A stretch of 64,000 nucleotides of DNA from Candidatus Desulfosporosinus nitrosoreducens (GCF_030954495.1 NZ_JAVHUW010000083.1:186001-250000), one strand, 5' to 3'. Shown: positions 53,488-63,857, counted from the first letter of the stretch. The notes: a model not told the origin generated them from the letters alone. Numbers and translations: made by a program.

Positions 53488-56109
53488 ATGAGTTCCTATT
53501 TGCTAAGTTTTAAAGAGATAGATAAAACCCAGCTTATGCTGGTCGGAGGCAAGGGAGCAAACCTGGGGGAACTGTCAAAGGCTGAAGGAATACAGGTTCC
53601 CGAAGGGTTTTGTATTACTACTGAAGCCTATAAAAGAATTGTTGAGGATAATAAGGAGTTTAACGGGCTGGTTGAAGAATTATCTCAGCTTAAGCCGGAG
53701 GATAGGGAAAGGGTAGGAGAAATCGGCGGAAAAATCCGCAGCCTAATCGAAGCAATCCTCATTCCCCAGGATATAGACGAAGAGATTGCTCTATTCCTTA
53801 AAAAGTTTGGGGAAAAGAAGGCCTATGCCGTTCGTTCCAGTGCCACTGCCGAAGATTTACCCTTAGCTTCTTTTGCGGGGCAGCAGGATACCTATTTAAA
53901 TATCAGAGGAAAAGAGGAGATTCTACACCAGGTAAGCAAGTGCTGGGCATCACTTTTTACAGACAGAGCGGTAATCTACCGAATGCAAAATCACTTTGAT
54001 CACCGTAAAGTCTACCTCTCCGTGGTTATTCAAGAGATGGTTTTTCCTCAAGCTTCAGGGATTATGTTTACAGCAGACCCTGTAACCTCTAACAGGAAAA
54101 TTACTTCTATTGACGCCAGCTTTGGTCTTGGTGAAGCTCTGGTGTCCGGACTTGTGAATGCGGATATCTATAAAATTAAAGAAGGTACGATCGTCAATAA
54201 AAAGATATCGACCAAGAAATTAGCTATCTATGGTTTGGAACAAGGGGGAACTGAAAAAAGGGCAGTTGATATTGACCGTCAGAATGCTCAAACATTAACG
54301 GACCGGCAGATTTTAGAGCTTGAACAAACGGGCAGGAAGATTGAAAAGTATTTTGGCCGTCCCCAGGATATAGAATGGTGTCTTTATGAAGACAAGATAT
54401 ATATTGTACAGAGTCGTCCTATTACAACTTTATATCCTGTACCGGAAATGAAGGATGATAAGAATCATATATTTTTCTCCTTTGGCCATCGTCAGATGAT
54501 GACGGAAGCCATGTCTCCCTTAAGCATAACCTTTTTTCAACTATTATTTAAACAGATGACCGACTCGCCCATGTACGAAGCCGGCGGAAGAATCTATGTC
54601 GATGCCTCCAACGAAATCCGATCACCCTTTATGAGGAAGTCCTTTGTTAAAGGACTGGCAACGGTAGATGTGCTTATGCAGAAGGCTTTTAATAATGTTA
54701 TCCGACGCGAAGATTTTATCAAAAATCTCTCTAAAAGTAAGAAACCGATGCTCGGAGGCAGACTAATCGTCCGCTGGCTCCTTAAGACGCTGGAATGCTA
54801 TCGGAAAAATGACCCTGCTATCGCAGAAGATTTTATGGCTCGTAATAGCGCAGCCCTAAGGGACTTGGAAGAGAGGGCTCGGAATATTTCCGGCAAGGAA
54901 TTTATTACTTTTATTGAGCAGAGCATGGTTCAATTAAAAGACATCATGTTTGACACTTACGGTGTTGTTTTTGCCGGGGCTTATGCCGCAAACTGGCTCA
55001 ACAAGCATTTGGAAAAATGGCTGGGGGAAAAGAATGCGGCGGATGTCCTTGCCCAATCTGTGGCTAATAATATTACTTCAGAAATGGGTCTTGAACTTTT
55101 GGATGTATCCGATGTCGTTCGAAAGTACCCGGAGGTCGTTGGGTATTTAGAAAATCCGCATGATGAAAGCTTTTTTGAGGATTTAGCCAAATTAGAGGGA
55201 GGGCTTGAGGTTAGCGAGGCGCTGCGAGGGTATCTGAAGAAATACGGCATGCGTTGTTCGGCGGAAATAGATATTAGCAGAACCCGCTGGCATGAGAAGC
55301 CTACGATATTGGTTCCCCTGATTTTGGGCAATATTAAAGTTTATCCGCCTAATGAGCATATTGCCAAATTCGAGCAAGGATTGCGGGAAGCTAAACAGAA
55401 AGAGCAGGACATTTTAACCAGGCTGCGGCAGCTGCCGGGTGGTAAAAGAAAAGCTAAAAAGACAGAGAAAGCAATCAGCGTTCTGCGCAATTATGCCGGT
55501 TACCGTGAGTTTAACAAATATACCTTAGTCTGGTATGAATGGATTGTGAAGCAGCTTCTGATCAAAGAAGCCGAAGCCTTCGTCCAACGGGGCCGTCTGG
55601 AAGCAATAGAAGATATCTATTATCTTAGATTTGAAGAGCTGAAACAAGTTATGGAAACGGACAAGCTGGATTATGCCCTTATCAAGAAGCGTAAAGAAGA
55701 ATATGAGATTTACGAGAGGCTTACCCCGCCGCGTGTTCTTACCTCTGAGGGAGAAATTATATCCGGTGAGTATGACACGAGTAATATCCCAACAGGTGCT
55801 TTGGCCGGAGTGCCTGTTTCCTCAGGAATCATTGAGGGAAGGGCAAGGGTAATCCTCAGGATTGAGGACGCCAAAATCGAGGAAGGGGATATTCTAGTGA
55901 CCACCTTTACTGACCCTAGCTGGACCCCGGTCTTTGTTTCCATCAAAGGACTGGTTACGGAAGTCGGGGGAATGATGACTCATGGTGCAGTTGTGGCCAG
56001 GGAGTATGGTCTTCCGGCTGTGGTAAGTGTTGAAAACGCTACGGCGCTTATCAAGGATGGACAGAAGATCCGGATCAATGGAACGGAAGGATATGTAGAA
56101 ATACTCTAA
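53488..56109 (+). CDS. Rifampin phosphotransferase/PEP-synthase-like enzyme
   Basis: An 873-residue three-domain protein. Residues 1-320 are the PEP-utilising ATP-grasp domain (LVGGKGANLGELSK, AVRSSATAEDLPLASFAGQQ, RPQDIEWCLYEDKIYIVQSR). Residues 330-750 form a variable middle part rich in helices. The C-terminal swivelling domain carries the phospho-histidine in MMTHGAVVAREYGLPAV (H832). Length and the middle domain match rifampin phosphotransferases (about 867 residues) rather than true PEP synthase, which has a PEP/pyruvate TIM barrel after the His domain. It would use ATP to phosphorylate rifamycins or another ligand. TetR control fits a xenobiotic response. Substrate is inferred. Confidence 0.85.
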   Translation: MSSYLLSFKEIDKTQLMLVGGKGANLGELSKAEGIQVPEGFCITTEAYKRIVEDNKEFNGLVEELSQLKPEDRERVGEIGGKIRSLIEAILIPQDIDEEIALFLKKFGEKKAYAVRSSATAEDLPLASFAGQQDTYLNIRGKEEILHQVSKCWASLFTDRAVIYRMQNHFDHRKVYLSVVIQEMVFPQASGIMFTADPVTSNRKITSIDASFGLGEALVSGLVNADIYKIKEGTIVNKKISTKKLAIYGLEQGGTEKRAVDIDRQNAQTLTDRQILELEQTGRKIEKYFGRPQDIEWCLYEDKIYIVQSRPITTLYPVPEMKDDKNHIFFSFGHRQMMTEAMSPLSITFFQLLFKQMTDSPMYEAGGRIYVDASNEIRSPFMRKSFVKGLATVDVLMQKAFNNVIRREDFIKNLSKSKKPMLGGRLIVRWLLKTLECYRKNDPAIAEDFMARNSAALRDLEERARNISGKEFITFIEQSMVQLKDIMFDTYGVVFAGAYAANWLNKHLEKWLGEKNAADVLAQSVANNITSEMGLELLDVSDVVRKYPEVVGYLENPHDESFFEDLAKLEGGLEVSEALRGYLKKYGMRCSAEIDISRTRWHEKPTILVPLILGNIKVYPPNEHIAKFEQGLREAKQKEQDILTRLRQLPGGKRKAKKTEKAISVLRNYAGYREFNKYTLVWYEWIVKQLLIKEAEAFVQRGRLEAIEDIYYLRFEELKQVMETDKLDYALIKKRKEEYEIYERLTPPRVLTSEGEIISGEYDTSNIPTGALAGVPVSSGIIEGRARVILRIEDAKIEEGDILVTTFTDPSWTPVFVSIKGLVTEVGGMMTHGAVVAREYGLPAVVSVENATALIKDGQKIRINGTEGYVEIL

Positions 56110-56206
56110 CCGGCTTAGGGAAAAGTACGCTGTCCTAAAAGTTATCTTCACTCCCCGGAGCAATCAGGTGAAAGGTCAAAAGGAAATGTTGCAGGAATGA
56201 TAGTTT

Positions 56207-56237
56207 AGGTTCAGCCGTAAATTGGTTGAGCCTTTTT
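56207..56237 (+). terminator. Terminator of tetR-rph
   Basis: AGGTTCAGCC (56207-56216) pairs with GGTTGAGCCT (56224-56233), with G-U pairs, followed by a T-run. Confidence 0.75.
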
Positions 56238-56342
56238 CTTTGAATGCTGCAGACCTGAGAGCCTTATCGACAACGCCCAAGCTTTGTGCAGTTGGCTCAA
56301 AAGTAATGAGGAACGTTCAAACAATTCCTCATTTCATTCCTA

Positions 56343-56516
56343 TCAATCCTTATTAAGGATATTCCAGATAAAATTTCTGGTTCTAATCATCGCTTTTCTA
56401 TATCCTTTACTCCACATTCTTGCTTCGCTATTATAAGTTTCAAGAGGTTTATTTGCTTCATAATCGACAAATTCTAATATTTGTTTTAATTTATCATATA
56501 ATGGTTCATGAGCCAT
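56343..56516 (-). CDS. 57-residue protein of unknown function
   Basis: The minus strand encodes 57 residues beginning MAHEPLYDKLKQILEFVDYE and ending RNFIWNILNKD. The ATG at 56516 is preceded by AAGGGGGATATAC, a strong ribosome binding site. The protein is charged, with an aromatic-rich helical C-terminus (ARMWSKGYRKAM). No family recognised. The good start signal and amino-acid composition support a real gene. Confidence 0.65.
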   Translation of the reverse strand: MAHEPLYDKLKQILEFVDYEANKPLETYNSEARMWSKGYRKAMIRTRNFIWNILNKD

Positions 56517-56927
56517 GTATATCCCCCTTACAAAATTAGGATATGCAAAAGGGCTGAAAACGGTACAAGCATTGGCATTCTTTGTCTTTGATTTAAGAAA
56601 TGTTTCCGGAAAGAGAAGACACTTTTGACATAAGAGTGGAATCAGCGCTTTAAAATGATGTGTGCCAGGGTAACATTTGTTTCCTGAATGAGTAATATGT
56701 TGATGTGGAATACGTAAAAATGCTATACTTAAAGAGTTAGACGGGTATTTTACGAAGAATCATGGATTTACCGGCTTGCAGGAAGATGAGTTTGTCTGGA
56801 TAATTGATTGGGTTTAAATCCGCTTAGATATCTGATGATGAAACAGCCCAGGGGTTTGCCAGCCCTTGGGTTTTGCTGCTAATAGCGGCTAAGGTCGAGG
56901 GTGATAATAACGATGGAGGAAGATATC
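56517..56927. other. Intergenic region before pyruvate carboxylase
   Basis: Holds the divergent upstream regions of the small minus-strand gene and pycA. CCCAGGGG and CCCTTGGG near 56850-56873 form a short hairpin in the pycA leader. No gene found. Confidence 0.4.
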
Positions 56928-59900
56928 ATGAGTAAATTTAAAAGGGTGATGGTCGCCAACAGGGGCGAAATCGCAATTAGGGTCTTCAGAGCTTGCAGTG
57001 AACTGGGAATAAGGACCGTCGCGATCTATTCCAACGAAGATAAATATTCTCTTTTCAGAAGCAAAGCCGATGAGGCTTATCTTATCGGTGAAGGCAGGAG
57101 TCCGGTTGATGCTTATCTGAATATAGAGGAGATCATCAGTCTGGCAATCAAAAAAGGTGTGGACGCTATCCATCCGGGATACGGTTTTCTGTCGGAGAAC
57201 CCTGAATTCGCCAAACGCTGCGAACAAGAAGGCATCGAATTTATCGGGCCGACGGCGGAGATGATGGACAGGTTGGGTGACAAGATCAAGTCCAAGATCG
57301 TCGCTAAGGAAGTTGGAGTCCCGATCATCCCGGGGTATGAAAAGGATGTCAAAACTGTAGCTGAAGCCAAAAAGCACGCCGCAAAATGCGGTTATCCTTT
57401 GATGTTTAAGGCAGCCGCCGGAGGCGGCGGCAGGGGAATGCGGATCGTCAGACATGAGAGTGAGTTGGAGTCTGCTTTTTTAAGTGCTAAAAGCGAGGCC
57501 AAAAAAGCCTTTGGCATCGATCACATCTTTATGGAAAAATTTATTGAGAAACCAAAACATGTCGAAGTGCAGGTTCTTGGAGATAAGTACGGCAACATAG
57601 TTCATATGTTTGAACGGGATTGTTCAATTCAGAGAAGGCATCAAAAGGTCGTGGAATTTACTCCCGCTTTCTCTATCTCCCGGGAAATCAGAAATAGCAT
57701 CTACCAGGATGCGCTGAAAATTGCCAAGGCCGTAAACTACAGGAGTGCGGGAACCCTCGAATTTCTGGTAGACAATCAGGGGAATTACTATTTCATTGAA
57801 ATGAATCCCCGGATTCAGGTTGAGCATACGGTTACCGAGATGGTCACAGGGATCGATATTGTACAGGCTCAGATCCAGATTGCCCAAGGATACGCTCTCA
57901 ATTCTCCTGAAATCGGCATAAATTCTCAAGAGGATATCATCCTCAACGGGTATTCCATTCAATGCCGAATCACGACGGAGGACCCTTCGAATAATTTCGC
58001 TCCCGATACGGGGAAAATCGAATCCTACAGGACCGGCTCAGGCTTCGGGATCAGGCTGGACGGCGGCAACGGATTTACTGGAGCGGAAATCAGTCCATAT
58101 TATGACAGCCTCCTCGTCAAAAATATCTCCTGGTCCAGAAGTTTCCAGGATGCCATCAAGAAATCCATCCGTTCGATAACTGAGACGCAGATCACTGGAG
58201 TCAAGACCAATATCGGATTTCTGATCAATGTCCTCAATCACCCGCAGTTTGCCAAAGGAGAATGTCATACAGGTTTCATTGAGGAAAATCCCGACCTGAT
58301 TTCCCTAACCCATAAGACTGATGATGAAAGTAGGATTCTGAAGTTCCTCGGCAATGTCGTGGTCAATGAAACCATGGGGATAAAACTGCAATATGATGTC
58401 CCCAAAGTGCCGTCCATAGACGGTATCAGTCCCGGCGATCTGAGAGGGACAAAGCAGATCCTTGATGAGCAAGGTGCGGAAGGACTTGTCAACTGGATCA
58501 AAAATCAGAAGAAGGTGCTGTTTACTGACACAACCATGCGGGATGCCCATCAATCTCTGATGGCGACAAGGGTCAGGAGCAAAGACATGATCAAGATCGC
58601 CAAGGCAACTTCGGTCTACGGCCAGGATTTGTTTTCCCTGGAAATGTGGGGGGGTGCAACTTTTGACGTAGCTTACAGATTCCTCAAAGAGTCTCCGTGG
58701 GCAAGGCTGGAAGAACTGCGGGCAAGAGTGCCGAATATTTTATTCCAGATGCTCATCAGAGGAGCGAATGGGGTAGGCTATAAAAATTACCCTGACAATG
58801 TTATCCGGGAATTCATCAGAGAGTCGGCCGACTCAGGTATTGATGTCTTCAGAATTTTTGACTCTCTCAACGAGCTGCGAGGCATGGAAATTTCGATTGA
58901 AGAAGTCCTGAAGAGCGGAAAGGTCGCCGAAGCCTGTATTTGCTATACGGGAGATATCCTCGACAGCAGGAAGAAAAAGTATGACCTGGATTATTACATT
59001 AAACTTGCCAAAGAGATAGAAAAGACCGGAGCTCATATTCTCTGTATCAAAGATATGTCTGCTCTCCTCAAACCCCATGCGGCCTTTAAACTGATCAGCG
59101 CTTTGAAAGATGAGGTTGCAATGCCTATCCATCTTCATAACCATGACACCACAGGCAATGGGGTGGCAACGGTGCTTATGGCTGTGGAAGCAGGAGTAGA
59201 TATTGTGGATACCGCCTTTAACAGCATGTCCGGCCTAACGAGCCAACCGGCTATGAATTCGATTGTTGCAGCCCTGAAAAATATGGAACGGGACTCCGGT
59301 ATTGATTTAAAGGGAATCCAAAAGGTATCGGACTACTGGGAAGCAGTCCGCCCGGTCTATGGCAAGTATGAATCAGGCCTGAAATCGGGGTCTGCCGAGA
59401 TTTACAAATATGAGATTCCCGGAGGCCAGTACTCTAACCTTAAGCCTCAGGTGGAAAGCTTCGGCCTCGGTCATAAGTTTACAGAGATTAAAGAAATGTA
59501 CAAAACCGTTAATGAGATGCTGGGGGATATCGTGAAAGTTACACCGTCCTCAAAAGTTGTGGGAGATTTCGCTATCTTTATGGTTCAGAATCATCTCACC
59601 CCGGAGAATATTTACGAAAAGGCGGAAAAAATGGCCTTTCCTGATTCGGTAGTAGCCTACTTCAAGGGTATGATGGGCCAGCCGATGGGTGGGTTCCCGG
59701 AGAAACTCCAGAAGCTGGTCCTGAAAGGAGAACAACCGATAACCGAGCGTCCGGGTGAACTGCTCCCGGATGAGGACTTTGCCGCTATTGCCAAGTATTT
59801 GAGAGATAAATTCGAGTTTGAGCCGACAAGCAAGGATGTTTTGAGCTATGCGTTATATCCTGAAGTGTTTGAAGAATTCTTGAAAGTTGTCGCCGAATAT

Positions 59901-60380
59901 GGAGACTTAAGCAGGCTGGGAAGCGATGTCTTTTTCCACGGCCTTTACGAAGGAGAGATCATTGAAGCTGAGGTCGCCGAAGGAAGAAGCCTTATGATCA
60001 AGCTTAGCTCCGTCGAGAAGCCGGACCTGGAAGGGTACAGAACTCTGGTTTTTGAAGTCAATCGGAATAGAAGGGAAATCAAAATCAAGGACAAGAACTG
60101 GCGCGACGTTAATCCTCTCAGCCAGTCGGGAGAATACAGTTTGACAGAGATGGCAGATCCCGACAATAAAAATGAAATCGGTTCCCCTATTCCGGGGACG
60201 GTCGTGACGCTGCTGGTTAAAGAGGGGGACGAGGTAGCCGTGAACCAGCCGCTGGTGGTTGTCGAAGCCATGAAAATGGAAACAAGGATAACCAGTTCCG
60301 TTGCCGGGACTGTCAGCTCGGTGAATGTCAAGGAAGGACAGCAGATCAAAGCCGGTGAACTCCTTATCGTCATTAAGTAA
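56928..60380 (+). CDS. pycA: Pyruvate carboxylase
   Basis: A 1150-residue single-chain enzyme. Biotin carboxylase covers about 1-455 (VMVANRGEIAIRVFRACSEL, GYPLMFKAAAGGGGRGMRIV, EMNPRIQVEHTVTEMVTGID). The carboxyltransferase TIM barrel covers about 530-800 (FTDTTMRDAHQSLMATRVRS, HLHNHDTTGNGVATVLMAVE). The allosteric/central part follows, and the biotin domain is at the C-terminus with EAMKMETR (biotinyl K1116). It makes oxaloacetate from pyruvate and bicarbonate. ATG 56928 follows GGAGGA; the GTG at 56901 is not needed. It is flanked by a terminator and stands alone. Confidence 0.97.
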   Translation: MSKFKRVMVANRGEIAIRVFRACSELGIRTVAIYSNEDKYSLFRSKADEAYLIGEGRSPVDAYLNIEEIISLAIKKGVDAIHPGYGFLSENPEFAKRCEQEGIEFIGPTAEMMDRLGDKIKSKIVAKEVGVPIIPGYEKDVKTVAEAKKHAAKCGYPLMFKAAAGGGGRGMRIVRHESELESAFLSAKSEAKKAFGIDHIFMEKFIEKPKHVEVQVLGDKYGNIVHMFERDCSIQRRHQKVVEFTPAFSISREIRNSIYQDALKIAKAVNYRSAGTLEFLVDNQGNYYFIEMNPRIQVEHTVTEMVTGIDIVQAQIQIAQGYALNSPEIGINSQEDIILNGYSIQCRITTEDPSNNFAPDTGKIESYRTGSGFGIRLDGGNGFTGAEISPYYDSLLVKNISWSRSFQDAIKKSIRSITETQITGVKTNIGFLINVLNHPQFAKGECHTGFIEENPDLISLTHKTDDESRILKFLGNVVVNETMGIKLQYDVPKVPSIDGISPGDLRGTKQILDEQGAEGLVNWIKNQKKVLFTDTTMRDAHQSLMATRVRSKDMIKIAKATSVYGQDLFSLEMWGGATFDVAYRFLKESPWARLEELRARVPNILFQMLIRGANGVGYKNYPDNVIREFIRESADSGIDVFRIFDSLNELRGMEISIEEVLKSGKVAEACICYTGDILDSRKKKYDLDYYIKLAKEIEKTGAHILCIKDMSALLKPHAAFKLISALKDEVAMPIHLHNHDTTGNGVATVLMAVEAGVDIVDTAFNSMSGLTSQPAMNSIVAALKNMERDSGIDLKGIQKVSDYWEAVRPVYGKYESGLKSGSAEIYKYEIPGGQYSNLKPQVESFGLGHKFTEIKEMYKTVNEMLGDIVKVTPSSKVVGDFAIFMVQNHLTPENIYEKAEKMAFPDSVVAYFKGMMGQPMGGFPEKLQKLVLKGEQPITERPGELLPDEDFAAIAKYLRDKFEFEPTSKDVLSYALYPEVFEEFLKVVAEYGDLSRLGSDVFFHGLYEGEIIEAEVAEGRSLMIKLSSVEKPDLEGYRTLVFEVNRNRREIKIKDKNWRDVNPLSQSGEYSLTEMADPDNKNEIGSPIPGTVVTLLVKEGDEVAVNQPLVVVEAMKMETRITSSVAGTVSSVNVKEGQQIKAGELLIVIK

Positions 60381-60450
60381 CCGTGGCGGAGTAAAACTAC
60401 TCTGTTTGGTAACGACGAAGTCACATAATTTGGGTAGAGAAAAGCAGCGA

Positions 60451-60493
60451 AGAGAACCTGGGTCAATCAAAGATTAGCCTAAGGTTCTCTTTG
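60451..60493 (+). terminator. Terminator of pycA
   Basis: AGAGAACCT (60451-60459) pairs with AGGTTCTCT (60482-60490), followed by TTG; the loop is 22 nt. Confidence 0.7.
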
Positions 60494-60615
60494 CCAATTC
60501 TCAGCAAAAATCGGCTGAGAGCAAACCAATAATTTTAGAGGAACGGCAGCTGGGGAATCTTGACAAGCTGCTCATTAAATTAAGGCTATAAGGCTGGTGA
60601 CCTTGAAAATCAGAC

Positions 60616-60658
60616 TTGACAACATCGTTTACACATGTAAGAATGATTACGGATGTAG
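60616..60658 (+). promoter_or_regulatory. BlaI-type promoter/operator
   Basis: TTGACA (60616-60621) is followed about 17 bp on by an AT-rich -10 region. TTACA-CA-TGTAA (60629-60640) and TTACGGATGTAG (60647-60658) match the TACA/TGTA operator pattern of BlaI/MecI repressors and cover the -10 area. The same layout recurs at 63809. Confidence 0.75.
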
Positions 60659-60690
60659 TTAATATTTAGCGAAGGAAAGGAAGGCTTATT

Positions 60691-61068
60691 ATGTCTGAGA
60701 TACCCAGAATATCAGAGGCCGAGTGGGAAGTGATGAAGATATTTTGGTCTAGGTCGGCTCCCTGTACTGCCCATGAAATTTTCGAAGCTTTGCAAGGCTT
60801 TTCAAAATGGAAAACGAATACGGTAAAAACATTAATCACAAGGTTAGTAAAAAAGGGAGCATTGGGATTCCAAGAACAACGGAGGGTATATTTGTACTTT
60901 TCGCTCGTTACTGAAGAAGACTGTATAAAGTCCGAGGCCAAAACCTTCATCAGACGTGTTTTTGGCGGAGCCCTGAAGCCTATGCTCGTCACGTTTCTCC
61001 AAGAAGAAAAACTTTCCCAGGAGGATATTGCGGAGCTTAAACAACTCCTTGAAGGAAGAAAGGACTGA
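60691..61068 (+). CDS. blaI: BlaI/MecI/CopY-family repressor
   Basis: A 125-residue winged-helix repressor. ISEAEWEVMKIFWSRSAPCT is the family N-terminus; NTVKTLITRLVKKGALG is the recognition helix and wing. The C-terminal helices that dimerise are short but present. It should bind the TACA/TGTA repeats just upstream, and it is released when BlaR1-type proteolysis cleaves it. It ends 5 bp before the sensor gene. Confidence 0.93.
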   Translation: MSEIPRISEAEWEVMKIFWSRSAPCTAHEIFEALQGFSKWKTNTVKTLITRLVKKGALGFQEQRRVYLYFSLVTEEDCIKSEAKTFIRRVFGGALKPMLVTFLQEEKLSQEDIAELKQLLEGRKD

Positions 61069-61073
61069 AGAAG

Positions 61074-63275
61074 ATGCTGCTGAGCCTCTTAGCGGTAAAT
61101 TATATGAGCCTTTTTAACTGGGTTTTGACAACGTCTGCCAAAGCCAGCATCTTCATCGTTTTTCTGTTAGGAGTAAAATTTGTCTTTAAACATAGAATGG
61201 GAGCACACTTCCAGTATATGCTTTGGTCAGTTTTGCTGCTTGGGTTAGTTCTACCCTGGACGCCAAGCAGTCCGGTTTCTGTCAATAACTTTATTAATTC
61301 GCCTCACTTACGACAAATAGTTGCCCCGAGTTTTAACAGCAAGCCACAGTCAACCGCCGCAGCCTCTGTTACTAAACAATCTGACCTCGAACAAACTGTT
61401 GCGGATAGCGATTCCGGCAAAGCTGCCTTAGGTAGGGATAAACAGTTAACCGGCAGCAATAATACGGTTGTTTTTGACCTTTTACCGTTCATCTATAAAC
61501 TCATGTTCTGGATATGGTTTTTGGGAATTTTAACTTTGACGGTTTTTATAGTGGTTGTTAACAAACGGTTTAGTAATAGAATTGAACATAATTTGGTCAC
61601 TGATCCGGGGCAAATCGCGGTTTTCAACCAACTCAAAGCATAATTGAAGATAAAAACTGAGATTCCACTGCTTAAGACCAGTGAAGTCAATAGCCCGGCC
61701 TTATTGGGTGTAATCCGTCCAAAGTTACTGTTACCCCTTGAGATTGAACAAACCTTCAGCTTAGAGCAAATAACTCAGATATTTTTACATGAATTATTGC
61801 ATTTTAAGCGCAAAGACATAGTGATTAATTGGCTAACTCAAGTATTGGTGATCATCCACTGGTTTAACCCGCTAATTTGGTACGCCTTTTACCGCATGAA
61901 AGAAGAGCAGGAAATATCTTGTGACGCTTTGGTCATAGGCCGGCTTACTGCGGCACAAGCCCATGACTATCCGTATATACTTATTAAGCTGGTGGAGACT
62001 TATTCTAACACTCCTCGCTTGGTAAGTTTGACAAGCTTATTCGCTTCCCAACCTCAAATCAAGAGGAGACTAATTATGATTAAAAAATCCAGACAGGTTT
62101 CTGTTAAATGGTCTCTACTGGGTTTATTAGTGGTGGGGCTGATAGCCTTTGCAGTTTTCAGCAGCGCTAAAGCGGAGGCCTTAAGCCTCGTCCCTAAAAT
62201 AGAGGCGGCTGTTCCTGCCCCAATTATTGATGTCAACTCAATGTCGCCTGTTCCGCTCAACAAAGCCTTAGTTGAATATGCCGGAAAAAACAAAGAAGGG
62301 GAGTATCCTTACTCCAATGAGAATGACCTTGCCAGTATTGTCGTTGGAAATGATCAAACTGATGATGCTTTGGCAGCTATGCCGCTATTCGTTAAATCCT
62401 ATGCTGAAGATACTGGCGATTATTATATTGTGCCATTCGTTCGAAATCAAAAGTTTGTAAAAATTGCCGTCGTAAAACCTCTGAGTGCCGGTAAAGCTGT
62501 AATAGCTGCGGAAGGATCAATTTCTCCTTGTGACAAGTTCCTGGACGTAGATGCGCAGGAAGCGATGGCGATTATGAAACAAGCAAAAGAAGTTGGCAGC
62601 GTACCTACCCCAAGGCTGGTTTTTTATAGGGAACCGTCTAACTCTTTCCAAGCTCTAAATAACATCAAGGAGTATTTAGTACCCTATTGGGAATTTGAAT
62701 TTTCCAATCAAACCAGGTCATATGTCACTCAAGCGAAACAGGTAGTCACTAAGGATATCGCACCATGGTATGAGACATATATTACCCCTGAATATACCCC
62801 CCAAGCCGTTCAAATTGAAGCCAACAAGCTGATTCGTGATGATGGTTGGATGCTAAAGGTTACAAAAATAACACTTGCCGCTTCTCCCTATGATAAAAAT
62901 AATGGCAATTATCCAGGACGAGGCTTCGAAGCTTACTTTTCTTTGGAAAGCACGAGCGGAAAGGAAAAAGGGTTTATCCCTCAAGGCAAGATTCTGGGGA
63001 TAGTCGGGGCCAGTGGGAAACTTTATGAGTTGACTTGGCCGGAGTCTCTTGATCAGCTATATATTAAAATGCAGAGGTCGTTACCCGGGTTGGCTATAAA
63101 GGAAGGCAAACCTTATGAACCTGGAATTTTCAAGATTGCCGCAGGCGCCAAAGCCGAAGCGACTGAGGAAGCTTTTACAAAGGTGATTTATGAAGATGAA
63201 AAGGGCAACAAGTTTGAAATTCCAATTCAGGGAATTACACCGGAACTCACTTATCCCAATCCTAATGCTAAATAG
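61074..63275 (+). pseudogene. blaR1: BlaR1-type M56 metalloprotease sensor interrupted by an in-frame stop
   Basis: One continuous frame is split by TAA at 61641-61643. Before it are 189 residues with membrane helices (IFIVFLLGVKFVFKHRMGAH, FWIWFLGILTLTVFIVVV). After it the same frame resumes at TTG 61644 (LKIKTEIPLLKTSEVNSPAL) with the M56 zinc motif HELLH (H239, E240, H243 by full-length count), two more helices and an extracytoplasmic C-terminal domain to 63275. A normal M56 sensor would be one chain here. Either the gene is dead, the stop is read through, or re-initiation at TTG gives a two-chain protein. The C-terminal 380 residues are not a penicillin-binding domain that I can recognise. 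Confidence 0.8.
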
Positions 63276-63296
63276 GGAGTAAGAAAGCAATTCATA

Positions 63297-63335
63297 GGGC
63301 CTACCATGCATTTACGCTTCGGTAGGCCCTTATTT
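63297..63335 (+). terminator. Terminator after blaR1
   Basis: GGGCCTACC (63297-63305) pairs perfectly with GGTAGGCCC (63321-63329), followed by TTATTTT. From 63336 to 63658 nothing recognisable was found. Confidence 0.85.
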
Positions 63336-63658
63336 TGCTCTTTTACCTCAATGGAATAACAACTTTTTCCTCCGGTCTGAGCTTGAGATCAGAGGGTCAT
63401 ATCACTTCCTAGAATTCTTATTTGTTGAGGGTTTAGAGCTCCGTAATTGGGAAGGCTTAGTCTTTCTTAAATTTTTCGTAAAGAATTTACTATTTATCTC
63501 TGATATTGTAAAGAAAAAAGAAACTCTTCTAAAATTAAAAAATTGTAATTAGTCTTTTCAGGACTGTGGTTACTTCTTACCAACGGGCCAAGACGGGGAC
63601 GGGATAAACGACTGGCGGCACGATTTCCAGGTGTGAAGTCCGCTTAAAACAAAAGATT

Positions 63659-63763
63659 ATGCTGTTTTCGACATCCATGATACAGCAAACGAAAAATGTT
63701 ATCGCTTGGTATGAGGAAATGACAACCCCTGTGCCCAAATGGTATAAAGAGGTCTGCCTATGA
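63659..63763 (+). pseudogene. Short fragment resembling the BlaR1 C-terminal domain
   Basis: A 34-codon stretch reads MIQQTKNVIAWYEEMTTPVP then KWYKEVCL and a stop. It resembles the blaR1 product around AKQVVTKDIAPWYETYITPE. It may be the tail of a decayed duplicate of the blaI-blaR1 unit. Weak evidence. Confidence 0.35.
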
Positions 63764-63808
63764 TTCTCTCCGCTTCCCCAAAATAGCTGAAGATTTCACA
63801 AATTCGGC

Positions 63809-63857
63809 TTGACAGCAATCGTTTACAGTTGTAGTATACTATCAACTACACGTGTAA
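63809..63857 (+). promoter_or_regulatory. Second BlaI-type promoter/operator
   Basis: TTGACA (63809-63814), 17 bp, TAGTAT (63832-63837) is a good sigma-A promoter. TTACAGTTGTAG (63823-63834) and CTACACGTGTAA (63846-63857) are BlaI-type sites that together form a large inverted repeat over the -10 box. Confidence 0.85.

Noticed and set aside
59907..60470. A 187-codon minus-strand open frame opposite the end of pycA
   Set aside because: It overlaps the biotin domain coding region completely and has no start signal or recognisable domain.
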